DNA of 64,000 nucleotides. Source: Novosphingobium sp. HII-3 (GTDB lineage Bacteria; Pseudomonadota; Alphaproteobacteria; Sphingomonadales; Sphingomonadaceae). Location: assembly GCF_002916655.1 (NCBI RefSeq), contig NZ_PPSM01000036.1:186001-250000 (forward strand), in the 5' to 3' direction. The position numbers were made by a program, and so were the translations under genes. This document shows positions 1 to 8,670 of this stretch, one piece after another. Positions within the stretch are counted from its first letter, which is position 1. Every line of letters begins with the position of its first letter. The notes under the pieces are model-generated. The model saw only the letters and a list, made by a program, of their open reading frames with translations. It was not told the origin of the DNA and did not search any database.

Positions 1-219
1 ATGCGCAAGGTGGACAGTCTCCCTCTTGAGCCGGGCGCTTCGATGGTTTTTGCGCCCGGCGGCCTGCACGTGATGGCCTTCAATCTTTCACCGGACCTGA
101 AAACGGGCAGCCGGGGCGAACTGACCGTCACCTTTTCCGATGGCGACAAGATCTCCATGCCGCTTGAACTGACGACGATGGGCGGGGACACGCACGGCAT
201 GGAGGGAATGCAGCACTGA
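1..219 (+). CDS. PCu(A)C-family copper chaperone (C-terminal part)
   Basis: Periplasmic copper chaperones of the PCu(A)C (formerly DUF461) family deliver Cu(I) to cupredoxin targets such as cytochrome oxidase. The visible 72 residues contain the family's C-terminal beta-sandwich half, with a PGGLHVM segment followed by a length of strand and the end of the Met/His metal site. A Met/His-rich tail (HGMEGMQH) closes the protein. The N-terminal signal peptide and first metal ligands lie upstream of the window, so the ATG at base 1 is internal and is not the real start. The next gene starts at or just before its stop codon, suggesting that both were co-transcribed before the latter was interrupted. 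Confidence 0.8.
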   Translation: MRKVDSLPLEPGASMVFAPGGLHVMAFNLSPDLKTGSRGELTVTFSDGDKISMPLELTTMGGDTHGMEGMQH

Positions 220-473
220 CACAGCTTTCCCCTTCCGAGCGTCCACTGACCGCGGGCGAGGTACACCTCGTCCACTCGATCTTCGGGGAGGCGATCAACT
301 GCAATCCAGTGCGCATCCGGCTGAGACGGTGGTTTCCGTTCCAGCCACGCAACACCGTCATGGCGCCGTGCGGGCACCTGCACTTCCATCCGCGCACCGA
401 CCTCTACCATGAGGACTTCGCAGCGGCGCCCTCACACCTGCAGGGCCTGTTCATCCACGAGATGACTGTCTAA
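216..473 (+). pseudogene. 5' fragment of an interrupted HExxH zincin-like gene
   Basis: This frame encodes the N-terminal half of a small protein with a WFPFQPRN block, an HFHPR block and the first part of an HExxH zinc-peptidase motif. It runs FIHEMT, then Val and a TAA stop that belong to inserted DNA. The remainder (HVWQSQ onward) is found at 19344-19598, so the insertion sits exactly within the motif. An intact homologue at 18802-19302 aligns along the whole length (WFPFQPRK, IHFHPKGD, HLIHELVHVW). Similar proteins in sphingomonads are, from memory, labelled 'vgr related protein'; their function is not known to me. The start is uncertain: no ATG is in frame near the upstream stop, and 216 (CTG) is only the earliest sensible codon. 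Confidence 0.75.
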
Positions 474-489
474 CGGAAAAGTAACGCAC
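458..489. other. attL junction of the integrated element
   Basis: Host bases end at the core AC (465-466). On the element side the sequence GTCTAACGG leads into AAAGTAACGCAC at 478-489. That 12-mer is the near-perfect inverse of GTGCGCTACTTT at the other end of the element, giving the symmetrical attP arms expected for a serine integrase. The integrase gene starts about 40 bp further in. Confidence 0.75.
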
Positions 490-526
490 AACGCAGAAGC
501 TGGGGACGTATCCCGGGGGTTTGTGC

Positions 527-2386
527 GTGACCGATGCCGTTATCTATATCCGCTTCTCGACCAAGCGGCAGGAGAAAGGCTTCTCCAAGGAGCGGCAGCT
601 TGAGGAATGCCAAGCCTTCTGTAAGCGCAAGGGCTGGGATGTAATCCAGATCGTTGAAGATTTGGGGCAGTCCGCATGGAAGGGGCATCACCTCAGCGTC
701 GGCAATCTCGGCAAATGGCGTCGGAGCGTTGATGCCGGCGATGTGCCGGCAGGCACCATTCTCGTCGTTCACAAGCTGGACCGGCTCAGCCGCCTTGAAC
801 CACGCGTCACGCAGCGGTGGATGGAAGACCTCTGCGACCGGGGCATCAAGATCGCCACGGTTGATGGCGAACGCATTTTCGACGACGCTTATCTCAAAGG
901 CCCGATGGCCCTGATGGGCATCATGGAAATCGTGATGCACGCCACAGTCAATCACACCGAGAGCGAGAAGAAGAGCCAGCTTATCTCAGATGCTTGGCGG
1001 CGGAAGCAGCAGCTCACGCGTCAGGGCAAGGTGCTTTCGGCCAAGCCGCCGGCTTGGATCAAGGTCGTCGGCGAACGGATCGACAAGGATCACGACAATC
1101 GCCGCTACGAGTTGATCCCCGAACGCGTGGCCTTCCTGAAGCAGATATACGAATGGGCGGCCGATGGGATCGGCTATTGGGGCATCGCCAAGCGCCTGAA
1201 CGACAACGGCGTGCCGAGCTGGGGCAAAGGCCGCGCGACCACGACCCGCAAAGGCTGGGGATGGAGCTACATCGGCATTCTGCTCAAGCATCCCGCCGTC
1301 GAAGGCGAATATCATCCGGCCCACGTGACGGAGAGCGGCAAGCGCCGAAAAACCGGGGAGCGGATCGAGAATGTCTTCCCGCGCGCGGTTGATGCCGATC
1401 TGGTCGCCCGCGCCCGTGCCAGCGCATCGAAACGATGGCAGACCCGTTCGGGGCGATATGCGCCCTATGCCCGCAACCTGTTCTCCACCCTCGTCCGCTG
1501 CAAGCATTGCGGCGGGCTGATGGCGATGCGCGGGCGCGCGAAGAAAAATGGCGGATACTCCTATCTCCAATGCGACAGCGCCGCCCGTCATACCGGTTGC
1601 GAATACAGCCAGTTCTTCAATTATCGCATTTTCGAGCGGGCTGCGCTCGATGCTATGCTTCACCTCGCGTTGGACGAGAGGTTCTTCCAGCGTGAAGACC
1701 TGTCCGGCCCCCTTGCCATACGGCTCGCGGAGCTGAACCGCGCCATCGAGAACAAGAAGGCCGAAGCCAAGCGGCTGGTCAGGAAAATGGCGAAGTTCGA
1801 TGACGACGATCAGGACGAATTTGACGAGGAGCTTCGGGCGATAAAGCGGGAGCAGCGGGAGCTGGACGCCGAGCGCGTGGTCGTGGAACGCGACCTTGAA
1901 GCGGCGCGGGGTCGCCTTGCGCCGAACGTCCATCTTCAACGTGTGTGGGAGGTGCGGGACGCCATCGCGAACGATGACGACGAAGAGGCAAGGCGGGATG
2001 CTCGTCTCAAGGTGCGTGAGGCAATTCGCAATGTCGTCGATGCGGTCTGGTGCGATCCTGTGGATAAGGTTGGCGACCGCGAAATGCGAACGGTCACCAT
2101 TCTCCTCGCGGGGGGCGCGGCGGGCATCAAGTTCGACAACGAAGGCAACACGGTCGGGACGTTCAATTTCCTCCTCGAACTTGCCGCTGGTGGTCAGTCC
2201 TATACGCTCCGAGACGGAACGATTGTCACCACAAACGCCGAGGCGTTGCGCGATGCGCTTCTTAATCGGCCCGTTATCGCGACGGCAACCGAGGACGAGA
2301 TTGCGGAGATGGATGTTGCTCGGCGTGAAGCCGCCGCGCGTTTGGATACTGCGCTTCGCCGGGGCAAGCGCAACCGGGTCGCTTAG
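527..2386 (+). CDS. Large serine recombinase (site-specific integrase)
   Basis: This enzyme catalyses integration and excision of the element through a 5'-phosphoserine intermediate. The N-terminal resolvase domain has the YIRFST segment with the catalytic Ser in the first 15 residues, followed by the DKLDRLSR-like helix. A recombinase domain (about residues 175-300) contains PPAWIKV, YELIPERV and GYWGIAKRLNDNG. A zinc ribbon follows (CKHC near residues 325-328 and a second Cys pair about 20-30 residues later). A charged coiled coil (about 390-460) sits before the C-terminal tail, as in other large serine integrases of 500-700 residues. A GTG at 527 is preferred because it leaves better spacing from the GGGGG run than the in-frame TTG at 521. 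Its position directly beside attL supports the role. Confidence 0.92.
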   Translation: MTDAVIYIRFSTKRQEKGFSKERQLEECQAFCKRKGWDVIQIVEDLGQSAWKGHHLSVGNLGKWRRSVDAGDVPAGTILVVHKLDRLSRLEPRVTQRWMEDLCDRGIKIATVDGERIFDDAYLKGPMALMGIMEIVMHATVNHTESEKKSQLISDAWRRKQQLTRQGKVLSAKPPAWIKVVGERIDKDHDNRRYELIPERVAFLKQIYEWAADGIGYWGIAKRLNDNGVPSWGKGRATTTRKGWGWSYIGILLKHPAVEGEYHPAHVTESGKRRKTGERIENVFPRAVDADLVARARASASKRWQTRSGRYAPYARNLFSTLVRCKHCGGLMAMRGRAKKNGGYSYLQCDSAARHTGCEYSQFFNYRIFERAALDAMLHLALDERFFQREDLSGPLAIRLAELNRAIENKKAEAKRLVRKMAKFDDDDQDEFDEELRAIKREQRELDAERVVVERDLEAARGRLAPNVHLQRVWEVRDAIANDDDEEARRDARLKVREAIRNVVDAVWCDPVDKVGDREMRTVTILLAGGAAGIKFDNEGNTVGTFNFLLELAAGGQSYTLRDGTIVTTNAEALRDALLNRPVIATATEDEIAEMDVARREAAARLDTALRRGKRNRVA

Positions 2387-2488
2387 CCCCTACGCGGGTC
2401 ACACAGGGCCTGCACACGCGCCCCGCTGCCCCAAGTGCCCCGCTCCCCGAGTTGACCCTCAGAGGGGCGGATATCCATAGGCCCGATC

Positions 2489-2530
2489 AATTCGGTTCCT
2501 TTTCCGTTCCTCAAGTAGTTGAATTCGGTT
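2489..2530 (+). promoter_or_regulatory. Direct repeats upstream of the helicase operon
   Basis: The 228 bp between the integrase and the helicase gene hold two copies of AATTCGGTT (2489-2497 and 2522-2530), exactly 33 bp apart. The second overlaps a TTGAATT that could serve as a -35 element. Same-phase repeats before a four-gene operon suggest a regulator-binding site. The protein that would bind is not known, and the promoter assignment is tentative. Confidence 0.3.
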
Positions 2531-2614
2531 ACGTCCATTGCCTATCGTTAGAACTCAGGGGTTACTGCCGCTAGTCATCATCGAAGTTGAGCGGCGAAGG
2601 TCGAACGGGGGAAC

Positions 2615-5458
2615 ATGACTGAATACCTGCCAATCCAGGCGCATTATCACGCGCATCGGTTGACCGTCGCCGGAACTGCCGAAGATGCCTTCACCCGATC
2701 GCTGACCTCAGCTCGCGTGGAGATGAACCCGCATCAGGTGGACGCCGCGCTTTTCGCGTTGAAGTCGCCCTATGCCAAAGGCGTATTGCTGGCCGACGAA
2801 GTGGGCCTCGGCAAAACGATCGAGGCGGGCTTGGTGATCTCGCAGAAATGGGCTGAGCACAAACAGCGCATTCTGCTCGTCGTCCCGGCCTCGCTCCGTA
2901 AACAGTGGCAACAAGAGCTGTTCGAGAAGTTCTCGATCAAGAGCCACATTCTCGAAGCCAAGACCTACAACGATATGAAGAAGGCCGGTCAGCAGCGGCC
3001 TTTCGAAGTCGATGGCGGCGTTGTGATTTGCTCCTATGAGTTCGCGGCTCGCAAGGCAGATGATATCCGCAGACCAAAATGGGATCTGGTGATCTTCGAC
3101 GAGGCTCATCGCCTCCGCAACGTCCATCGGAAGAATACCGCGAAGGGCGCAAAGGCTTTGAAGCAGGCCACGGAAGGCTTCTTCAAGATATTGCTTACCG
3201 CCACGCCGCTCCAGAATTCGCTGATGGAGTTGTTCGGCATCGTCTCGATGATCGACGATACCCATTTCGGCGGGGAAAACGCATTTCGCGCGCAATATGC
3301 TGGAGCCGCCGCAACGCCGGCCTCGCAGGAAATTCTCCGTGAGCGGTTGAAGCCGATCTGCAACCGGACGCTACGCCGTCAGGTTCAGGAAGCCGGCCAT
3401 ATCAACTTCCGCCAGCGCCACGCAGTCACGTTTCAGTTCGAGCCCTATGACGAAGAAACGACGCTCTACGAGATGCTGTCGGAATATCTCCAAGACACCG
3501 GCACCATAGCCTATGGCGGCCGCAACAATGCGCTTGTCGTATTGCAGGCCAGAAAGATGCTCGGGTCATCGACCCGTGCGGTTGCCCGCTACCTCGAAAC
3601 GCTGCTTGAGCGTCTTCGCAGCAAACAGCGCGCCACCCCGGACATGACCGACGACCTCGAAGATGCCTTCGAGGAAGATCGCGAGACGCTGGACGGTGAG
3701 GAGGAGTTTGACGAGGAACCGATTGATCCGGCAAAGCTCGCAGCGGAAATCGCCCACGTCGAAGCCATGCGCGACCTTGCGGTTCAGATCGGCTCGAACG
3801 CAAAGGGCGAGAAGCTGGTTGAGAACCTGCCCGGTGTGCTGGATCAAATCCGCGACAAGGGCGGCAGGCGCAAAGCGGTGATCTTCACCGAAAGCGTCCG
3901 CACGCAGAACTACCTCCGCGATCTGCTCACGGCCAATGGCTATGCGGGGCAAATCGTGCTGATGAACGGCTCGAACAACGACGACGAGAGCAAGGAAATT
4001 TACGCCGCGTGGAAGGAGCGCCATGCAGGCACAGACCGTATCTCCGGTTCCAAGACCGCAGATATGAAGGCGGCAATCGTCGAAGCATTTAGGAGCGACG
4101 ACAAGGCGATCCTGATCGCCACGGAAAGTGGCGCCGAGGGCATCAACCTTCAGTTCTGTTCCCTTCTCATCAATTATGACCTGCCGTGGAACCCGCAGCG
4201 CGTCGAGCAGCGGATTGGCCGCTGCCATCGTTACGGCCAGTTGGTCGACGTCACCGTCGTCAACATGCTCAACCTGAAGAACCGCGCTGAAGCACGAATT
4301 CACGAACTGCTGGAGCAGAAGCTTCACCTGTTCGACGGTGTGTTCGGATCAAGCGACGAGGTGCTCGGCATCCTGACGGACGGCATCGATTTCGAGAAGG
4401 AAGTGTTGCGGATTGTTCAGAGCTGCCGCAGCGCCGATGAGGCTGATCGCGAATTCGACGAACTGACCGAGCGCATTCAGGACAGCATCGATGCGGACCT
4501 TGCCGCTGCCCGCGCCAAGGTGCTCGAGAACATGGACGCCGATGTGGTAGCCAAGCTCCACCGCCGCAACGAAGCGTTGGCGCAGATATTGCCGGAGTTT
4601 AAGCAACGCCTGCTGATGGTCGCGAAGGCCGAGTTGCCCGATGCCAATTTCCCCGCACCGGACAGCGAAAGCTTCGGCTGGGACGGTAAGCAGTGGACGA
4701 CAAAGTGGCCGCTCGCCGACGAGAACGATTGGCAGTTTTTCCGTGTCAATGAAGGGCTGGGAAGCGACTTGATCGAGCGCGCTAAGGCTCGCGCTTCGAA
4801 CGATGGCGCGGAGGTCGTTCGCTTTGATCCAGCCAACTATCCGTATGCGGGCCAGCTGGGCGGCGTAGTCGGCCTTGCCGGACAATCCGGGTGGCTGCGC
4901 GCCTTCAAGGCGATCATGCCAACCCCCGGCGCAGAGCGTGAGGAAATCATCGTCATCGGGGAAACCGATGGCGGCGAACTCGTCAGGCCGGAGGTCTGCG
5001 ATAAGATGATGATGGCACCGGCACAGTCAGTGGGCCGCGTGCAGGAAGGCGTCCCGCATGATCGGCTGGCGCAGCTTCAGGATTTCGAGTTCGGCCATTT
5101 CTCCGAGAGGATGAAGCAGGAAAATTATGCCTGGCTGATCGAGGAGGAAGAACGCCTCGGCCGCTACGCCCGCGATATGGAAATCGAGATCGAAGCGCAG
5201 ATCGCCACGCTCGACGAGGAATTGAAGGATTTGAACCGGCAGAAGCTTTCTCCTCATCTCGGCATGGAGGAGAAGGTCGCCGTCATGCGCGACATCCGCA
5301 AAAAGGAGGCAGCGCGCGACGAGCTGAAGATGAGCCAGTTCGAGGTGAAGAAGAAGATCGGCAAGGAAATCAACGAGCGGCTGGATGAGTTCTCCGAACT
5401 GCTCGACCGCCAGCCCCGTGTCGAGGAGCTGTTCACCCTGCGTTGGTCCATCGCGTGA
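2615..5458 (+). CDS. SNF2/RapA-like helicase (superfamily 2)
   Basis: This is a 947-residue DNA-dependent ATPase of the SNF2 group. The Walker A is DEVGLGKT at residues 61-68, the DEAH box is at 162-165, motif III is LTATP, and the C-terminal lobe has ESGAEGINLQF and the motif VI block RVEQRIGRCHRYGQ near 529-542, typical of RapA/SNF2 enzymes. Roughly 350 residues beyond the motor contain long charged helices (around 835-925) that may bind partners or DNA. It is the first gene of a four-gene run; the next gene starts 3 bp after its stop. SNF2 helicases occur in several anti-phage systems (for example DrmD in DISARM), but no other DISARM gene is present here. A translocase role in the linked modification/restriction system is inferred. 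Confidence 0.9.
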   Translation: MTEYLPIQAHYHAHRLTVAGTAEDAFTRSLTSARVEMNPHQVDAALFALKSPYAKGVLLADEVGLGKTIEAGLVISQKWAEHKQRILLVVPASLRKQWQQELFEKFSIKSHILEAKTYNDMKKAGQQRPFEVDGGVVICSYEFAARKADDIRRPKWDLVIFDEAHRLRNVHRKNTAKGAKALKQATEGFFKILLTATPLQNSLMELFGIVSMIDDTHFGGENAFRAQYAGAAATPASQEILRERLKPICNRTLRRQVQEAGHINFRQRHAVTFQFEPYDEETTLYEMLSEYLQDTGTIAYGGRNNALVVLQARKMLGSSTRAVARYLETLLERLRSKQRATPDMTDDLEDAFEEDRETLDGEEEFDEEPIDPAKLAAEIAHVEAMRDLAVQIGSNAKGEKLVENLPGVLDQIRDKGGRRKAVIFTESVRTQNYLRDLLTANGYAGQIVLMNGSNNDDESKEIYAAWKERHAGTDRISGSKTADMKAAIVEAFRSDDKAILIATESGAEGINLQFCSLLINYDLPWNPQRVEQRIGRCHRYGQLVDVTVVNMLNLKNRAEARIHELLEQKLHLFDGVFGSSDEVLGILTDGIDFEKEVLRIVQSCRSADEADREFDELTERIQDSIDADLAAARAKVLENMDADVVAKLHRRNEALAQILPEFKQRLLMVAKAELPDANFPAPDSESFGWDGKQWTTKWPLADENDWQFFRVNEGLGSDLIERAKARASNDGAEVVRFDPANYPYAGQLGGVVGLAGQSGWLRAFKAIMPTPGAEREEIIVIGETDGGELVRPEVCDKMMMAPAQSVGRVQEGVPHDRLAQLQDFEFGHFSERMKQENYAWLIEEEERLGRYARDMEIEIEAQIATLDEELKDLNRQKLSPHLGMEEKVAVMRDIRKKEAARDELKMSQFEVKKKIGKEINERLDEFSELLDRQPRVEELFTLRWSIA

Positions 5459-5461
5459 TCC

Positions 5462-6925
5462 ATGCTGGAGGAGTTCCGCCAAGCGCCGCTTTGTATGGAA
5501 CTGGACCTCGACACCTATGAGGGGCATTGGTCGCATGTCGCGCGCTTCCGTGGCGAAAACGGCTGGCTTCTCGGCGCGCAGGCGACGCTCGAAAGCGCCA
5601 CGGAAATCTATCGCACCATGATCGTCGCGGCATGTGACGAATGGGAAAATCCCATTCCCGCCTTTCAGGCGGCGAACTTGCTCAAATGTTCGTGGTCCGA
5701 TCTCGGCCCCTGTTTCGAGCATCCGCCCGAACTGCTCGATGAGCTTCTCTGCGAGGAGGAAGGGCAGGTCTATGCGCGCTGGCAGCGGGAAACGAACGCG
5801 GCCCTCCAACGCCATCTGATCGCCACCGACGAGCGCATTGCGGCGGTAGAGGCACGGGCGCGAATGGCTACCGACCGGCTGATGCGCCAGATAAACGAGC
5901 TGCGCCGCCGTCGCCGTTTCCCCGAATTGACCCTCGAGGCGCGCTCGATTTTCGACAAGCTCATCGCCGAGCTGGATGCGGAAACCGATGCCATCTTCGA
6001 GGACAGCCGAGCGGAGGTCGCGCAAATCCGATCGAATGCGACGCGATTGGAAGAAGCCTTGTGGCGACGAGAGGAAGTCATAATTGAGGTGGAGCCGACC
6101 TTTGTCGTGCGCTGGCACGGGGTTGGAGCGATCCGCCCGCGCAATCCGCTTGCCCCTGAACATGGGGCGGGCGGCGCAAGCCTGCGTCGCGTCCAAGGCA
6201 GGAAATTGCGGATACACAAAGAGCGGCGGGCGAAGGAGGCGCGCGAGCGTGCCCGCCTTGCCGAGCAGGCGCGGAAGAAAGCGGAAGCCGAGGCCGTGGC
6301 CCAGAAGGAACGGGAGCAGCTCGCGCTCGGTTCGGGAAAACCTGTCTCCCAAAATAGCGGTCGCGATGATCTGCCCAAGGCGTCGCCCATTCTCCGCAAG
6401 CTTGCCGTGTCAATGAAGCAAGCCGCGCCCGAACTGAGTGAGCTTGTGATGCCGCCCACGCCGCCCACGATCAGCGAGCCCTCGCCGTCGCCGAACGGCA
6501 AAATCGCGGCTGAGCGCGACATGCTGACGGATATGCTGGCGGCGCTGGACGCCAAGGGGCAGCGGTTCCTTTCCGGCTCGCCCAAATTTCGGCGCTATCA
6601 TGAGCAGCGGGCCGACCTAGTGCACCGCATTGCCCTGTTGGATGGTTCGCCATCATCGCCGCCAGAAGGCTCCTCGCAAACGGTGGAGCTGTCACACCCC
6701 GATCCGGAGGCAAGCCCGACGGGAGCTTGGCCTGCGGAGCGCGTCGCGCTGCTCCAGAAACTCTGGACGCAGGGCGCGTCGGCGGCTGAGATTGGAAAGC
6801 AGCTCGGCGGCATCAGCCGCAATGCCGTCATCGGCAAGGCGAAGCGTCTCGGCTTGCCGATGCAATCACAAGCGGAGCTATCCGCGCGACACACTCTGGA
6901 GAACGGGCTAACGACCGCGCCATGA
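5462..6925 (+). CDS. Coiled-coil protein with C-terminal GcrA-like DNA-binding domain
   Basis: The protein has 487 residues. The N-terminal ~110 residues are not recognised. Residues about 120-210 and 240-295 are charged, helical and probably coiled coil (runs of RRAKEARERARLAEQ type). Residues 423-466 match the helix-turn-helix of GcrA cell-cycle regulators: a WPAERV start, then AAEIGKQLGGISRNAVIGKA and RLGLP. Caulobacter GcrA is known to work with sigma-70 at promoters carrying the GANTC m6A mark set by CcrM. Here the domain sits at the end of a long protein and is encoded between a helicase and a DNA adenine methyltransferase, with an ATGA overlap into the latter. The inference is a subunit that reads DNA sequence or methylation for the system. 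The function is unproven. Confidence 0.75.
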   Translation: MLEEFRQAPLCMELDLDTYEGHWSHVARFRGENGWLLGAQATLESATEIYRTMIVAACDEWENPIPAFQAANLLKCSWSDLGPCFEHPPELLDELLCEEEGQVYARWQRETNAALQRHLIATDERIAAVEARARMATDRLMRQINELRRRRRFPELTLEARSIFDKLIAELDAETDAIFEDSRAEVAQIRSNATRLEEALWRREEVIIEVEPTFVVRWHGVGAIRPRNPLAPEHGAGGASLRRVQGRKLRIHKERRAKEARERARLAEQARKKAEAEAVAQKEREQLALGSGKPVSQNSGRDDLPKASPILRKLAVSMKQAAPELSELVMPPTPPTISEPSPSPNGKIAAERDMLTDMLAALDAKGQRFLSGSPKFRRYHEQRADLVHRIALLDGSPSSPPEGSSQTVELSHPDPEASPTGAWPAERVALLQKLWTQGASAAEIGKQLGGISRNAVIGKAKRLGLPMQSQAELSARHTLENGLTTAP

Positions 6926-8670
6926 CGATGAAGAAAACCAAACTCGAACTGACCTGGCCCGGGAAGGAGGAGCGCCCGAAGCTGGAGCCGCGTATCCTGA
7001 TCGAACACTCCGACAAGAGCTATCACGCGGCGGCCCGGCGCGAAGGCGACCTGTTCGACAACATGCTCATCAAGGGCGACAATCTGCTCGCGCTCAAGGC
7101 GCTGGAAGCGGATTACGCGGGCAAGGTGAAGTGTGTTTACATTGACCCTCCTTTCAATACGAAGCAGGCTTTTCCGAACTACGATGACGGTATGGAGCAT
7201 TCGTTATGGCTCACGTTGATGCGCGAACGCCTCAAGCATCTCCGCAGCCTGCTAAGCTCAGATGGGACAATATTTGTCCATATTGATGATAACGAATTGG
7301 GCTATCTCACGGTAGTATGTGACGAGATATTCGGGCGATCCAATAGGATTAATATCATCACGTTCAAACAGGGTTCCGCGACTGGACACAAAGCCATAAA
7401 TCCTGGTGTCGTAACAACATCGAATTTCATATTGATATACGCCAAAGATAAGTCGCTTTGGAAGCCAAACCGCGTCTTTTCTGCTCGCGCATCGCGAGAT
7501 AAGCGATATGGCCGGTTCATTGTCAATCGAGATGACCCCTATACCCAATGGCGGTTTTCGACGCTTTCAGACGCATTCAGCAGGCATGTCGGCATACCGC
7601 AGAGAGACTTGAAAAAGCGCCTAGGGGACGACCTTGAGCCACAATTAGAGGCGTTTGTTGTCGAGAATGCGGAGAGCGTCATTCGTCCTGCACGACCCGA
7701 TTACAATTCCGTGAGCGCCGCCGCGAGAGCCATGATCGATAAATCGTTAGCATCGCCAAAAGAGATATTCCGGCTCGAGCGTGACGACCATGCAGACTTC
7801 TATCTCGTGGGCGGAGAGCGAATTCTTTTTTATTCCGATAAGTTGAAAATGGTCGATGGGAAGTATGTGGCTGGGGAGCCACTGACAACGATATGGGACG
7901 ATATTCTTTCGAACAATCTTCACAATGAAGGTGGCGTGGAATTTCCAAAGGGGAAGAAGCCGGAGGCGCTGATAAAACGCTGCTTCGATTTAGCGAGTGC
8001 GACGGGCGAACTTGTGCTCGACAGCTTTGCCGGATCTGGAACCACCGGCGCTGTCGCGCACAAGATGGGCAGACGCTGGATCATGGTTGAAATTGGCGAT
8101 CATGCTGACACTCATGTCGTGCCACGCCTGCAGAAGGTTATCGATGGCGTGGATCAGGGTGGCATCACCAAGGCCGTCGCCTGGGAAGGCGGCGGGGGTT
8201 TCCGGTATTACACTCTCGCGCCTTCGCTGCTTGAAAAGGACCGCTGGGGAAATTGGGTTATCTCCGGCGAATATAACGGGCCGATGCTGGCTGAGGCCAT
8301 GTGTAAGCATCTTGGCTTCACCTATGCGCCGTCGCAGGACGAGGCGGAGTATTGGCGGCACGGCCAATCGAGCGAGACGGACTTCCTTTACGTCACCACG
8401 CAGAGCCTGACACATGAGGCCTTGCGCTTGCTCTCGGAAGAGGTGGGTCCGCGTCGGACGCTGATGATTTGCGCCAAGGCATTCAGCGGCAATCTGGACG
8501 CGTTCCCCAACCTAACGTGCCGCAAAATACCATCTTCGATCCTCACCAAGTGCGAATGGGGACGCGACGATTATTCGCTCAACGTCGCGGCGTTGCCCGA
8601 GGTTGAACCGGAACCGGAAGACAGCGCCGGGCCGCTCTTTGATGCCGTGGAGGGCCAAGCCAATGGCTGA
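6922..8670 (+). CDS. Type III-like site-specific DNA adenine methyltransferase (Mod)
   Basis: This 582-residue enzyme is predicted to transfer a methyl group from SAM to adenine N6. The catalytic motif YIDPPFNT (DPPF at residues 75-78) precedes the SAM-binding motif [10 protein letters not shown] (367-376), the beta-class order seen in type III Mod subunits. The start overlaps the stop of the preceding gene (ATGA), and the end overlaps the downstream Res gene by 8 bp, so the subunits are translationally coupled. The middle of the gene (about 7250-8000, the expected target-recognition region) is clearly more AT-rich and has different codon use from either side, which suggests exchange of the specificity module. 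Confidence 0.9.
   Translation: MTMKKTKLELTWPGKEERPKLEPRILIEHSDKSYHAAARREGDLFDNMLIKGDNLLALKALEADYAGKVKCVYIDPPFNTKQAFPNYDDGMEHSLWLTLMRERLKHLRSLLSSDGTIFVHIDDNELGYLTVVCDEIFGRSNRINIITFKQGSATGHKAINPGVVTTSNFILIYAKDKSLWKPNRVFSARASRDKRYGRFIVNRDDPYTQWRFSTLSDAFSRHVGIPQRDLKKRLGDDLEPQLEAFVVENAESVIRPARPDYNSVSAAARAMIDKSLASPKEIFRLERDDHADFYLVGGERILFYSDKLKMVDGKYVAGEPLTTIWDDILSNNLHNEGGVEFPKGKKPEALIKRCFDLASATGELVLDSFAGSGTTGAVAHKMGRRWIMVEIGDHADTHVVPRLQKVIDGVDQGGITKAVAWEGGGGFRYYTLAPSLLEKDRWGNWVISGEYNGPMLAEAMCKHLGFTYAPSQDEAEYWRHGQSSETDFLYVTTQSLTHEALRLLSEEVGPRRTLMICAKAFSGNLDAFPNLTCRKIPSSILTKCEWGRDDYSLNVAALPEVEPEPEDSAGPLFDAVEGQANG

Noticed and set aside
466..470. Alternative crossover core TGTCT shared near both junctions
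   Set aside because: Joining at that point gives Met-Thr-Val-Trp and loses the second His of HExxH; the AC core restores the motif exactly.
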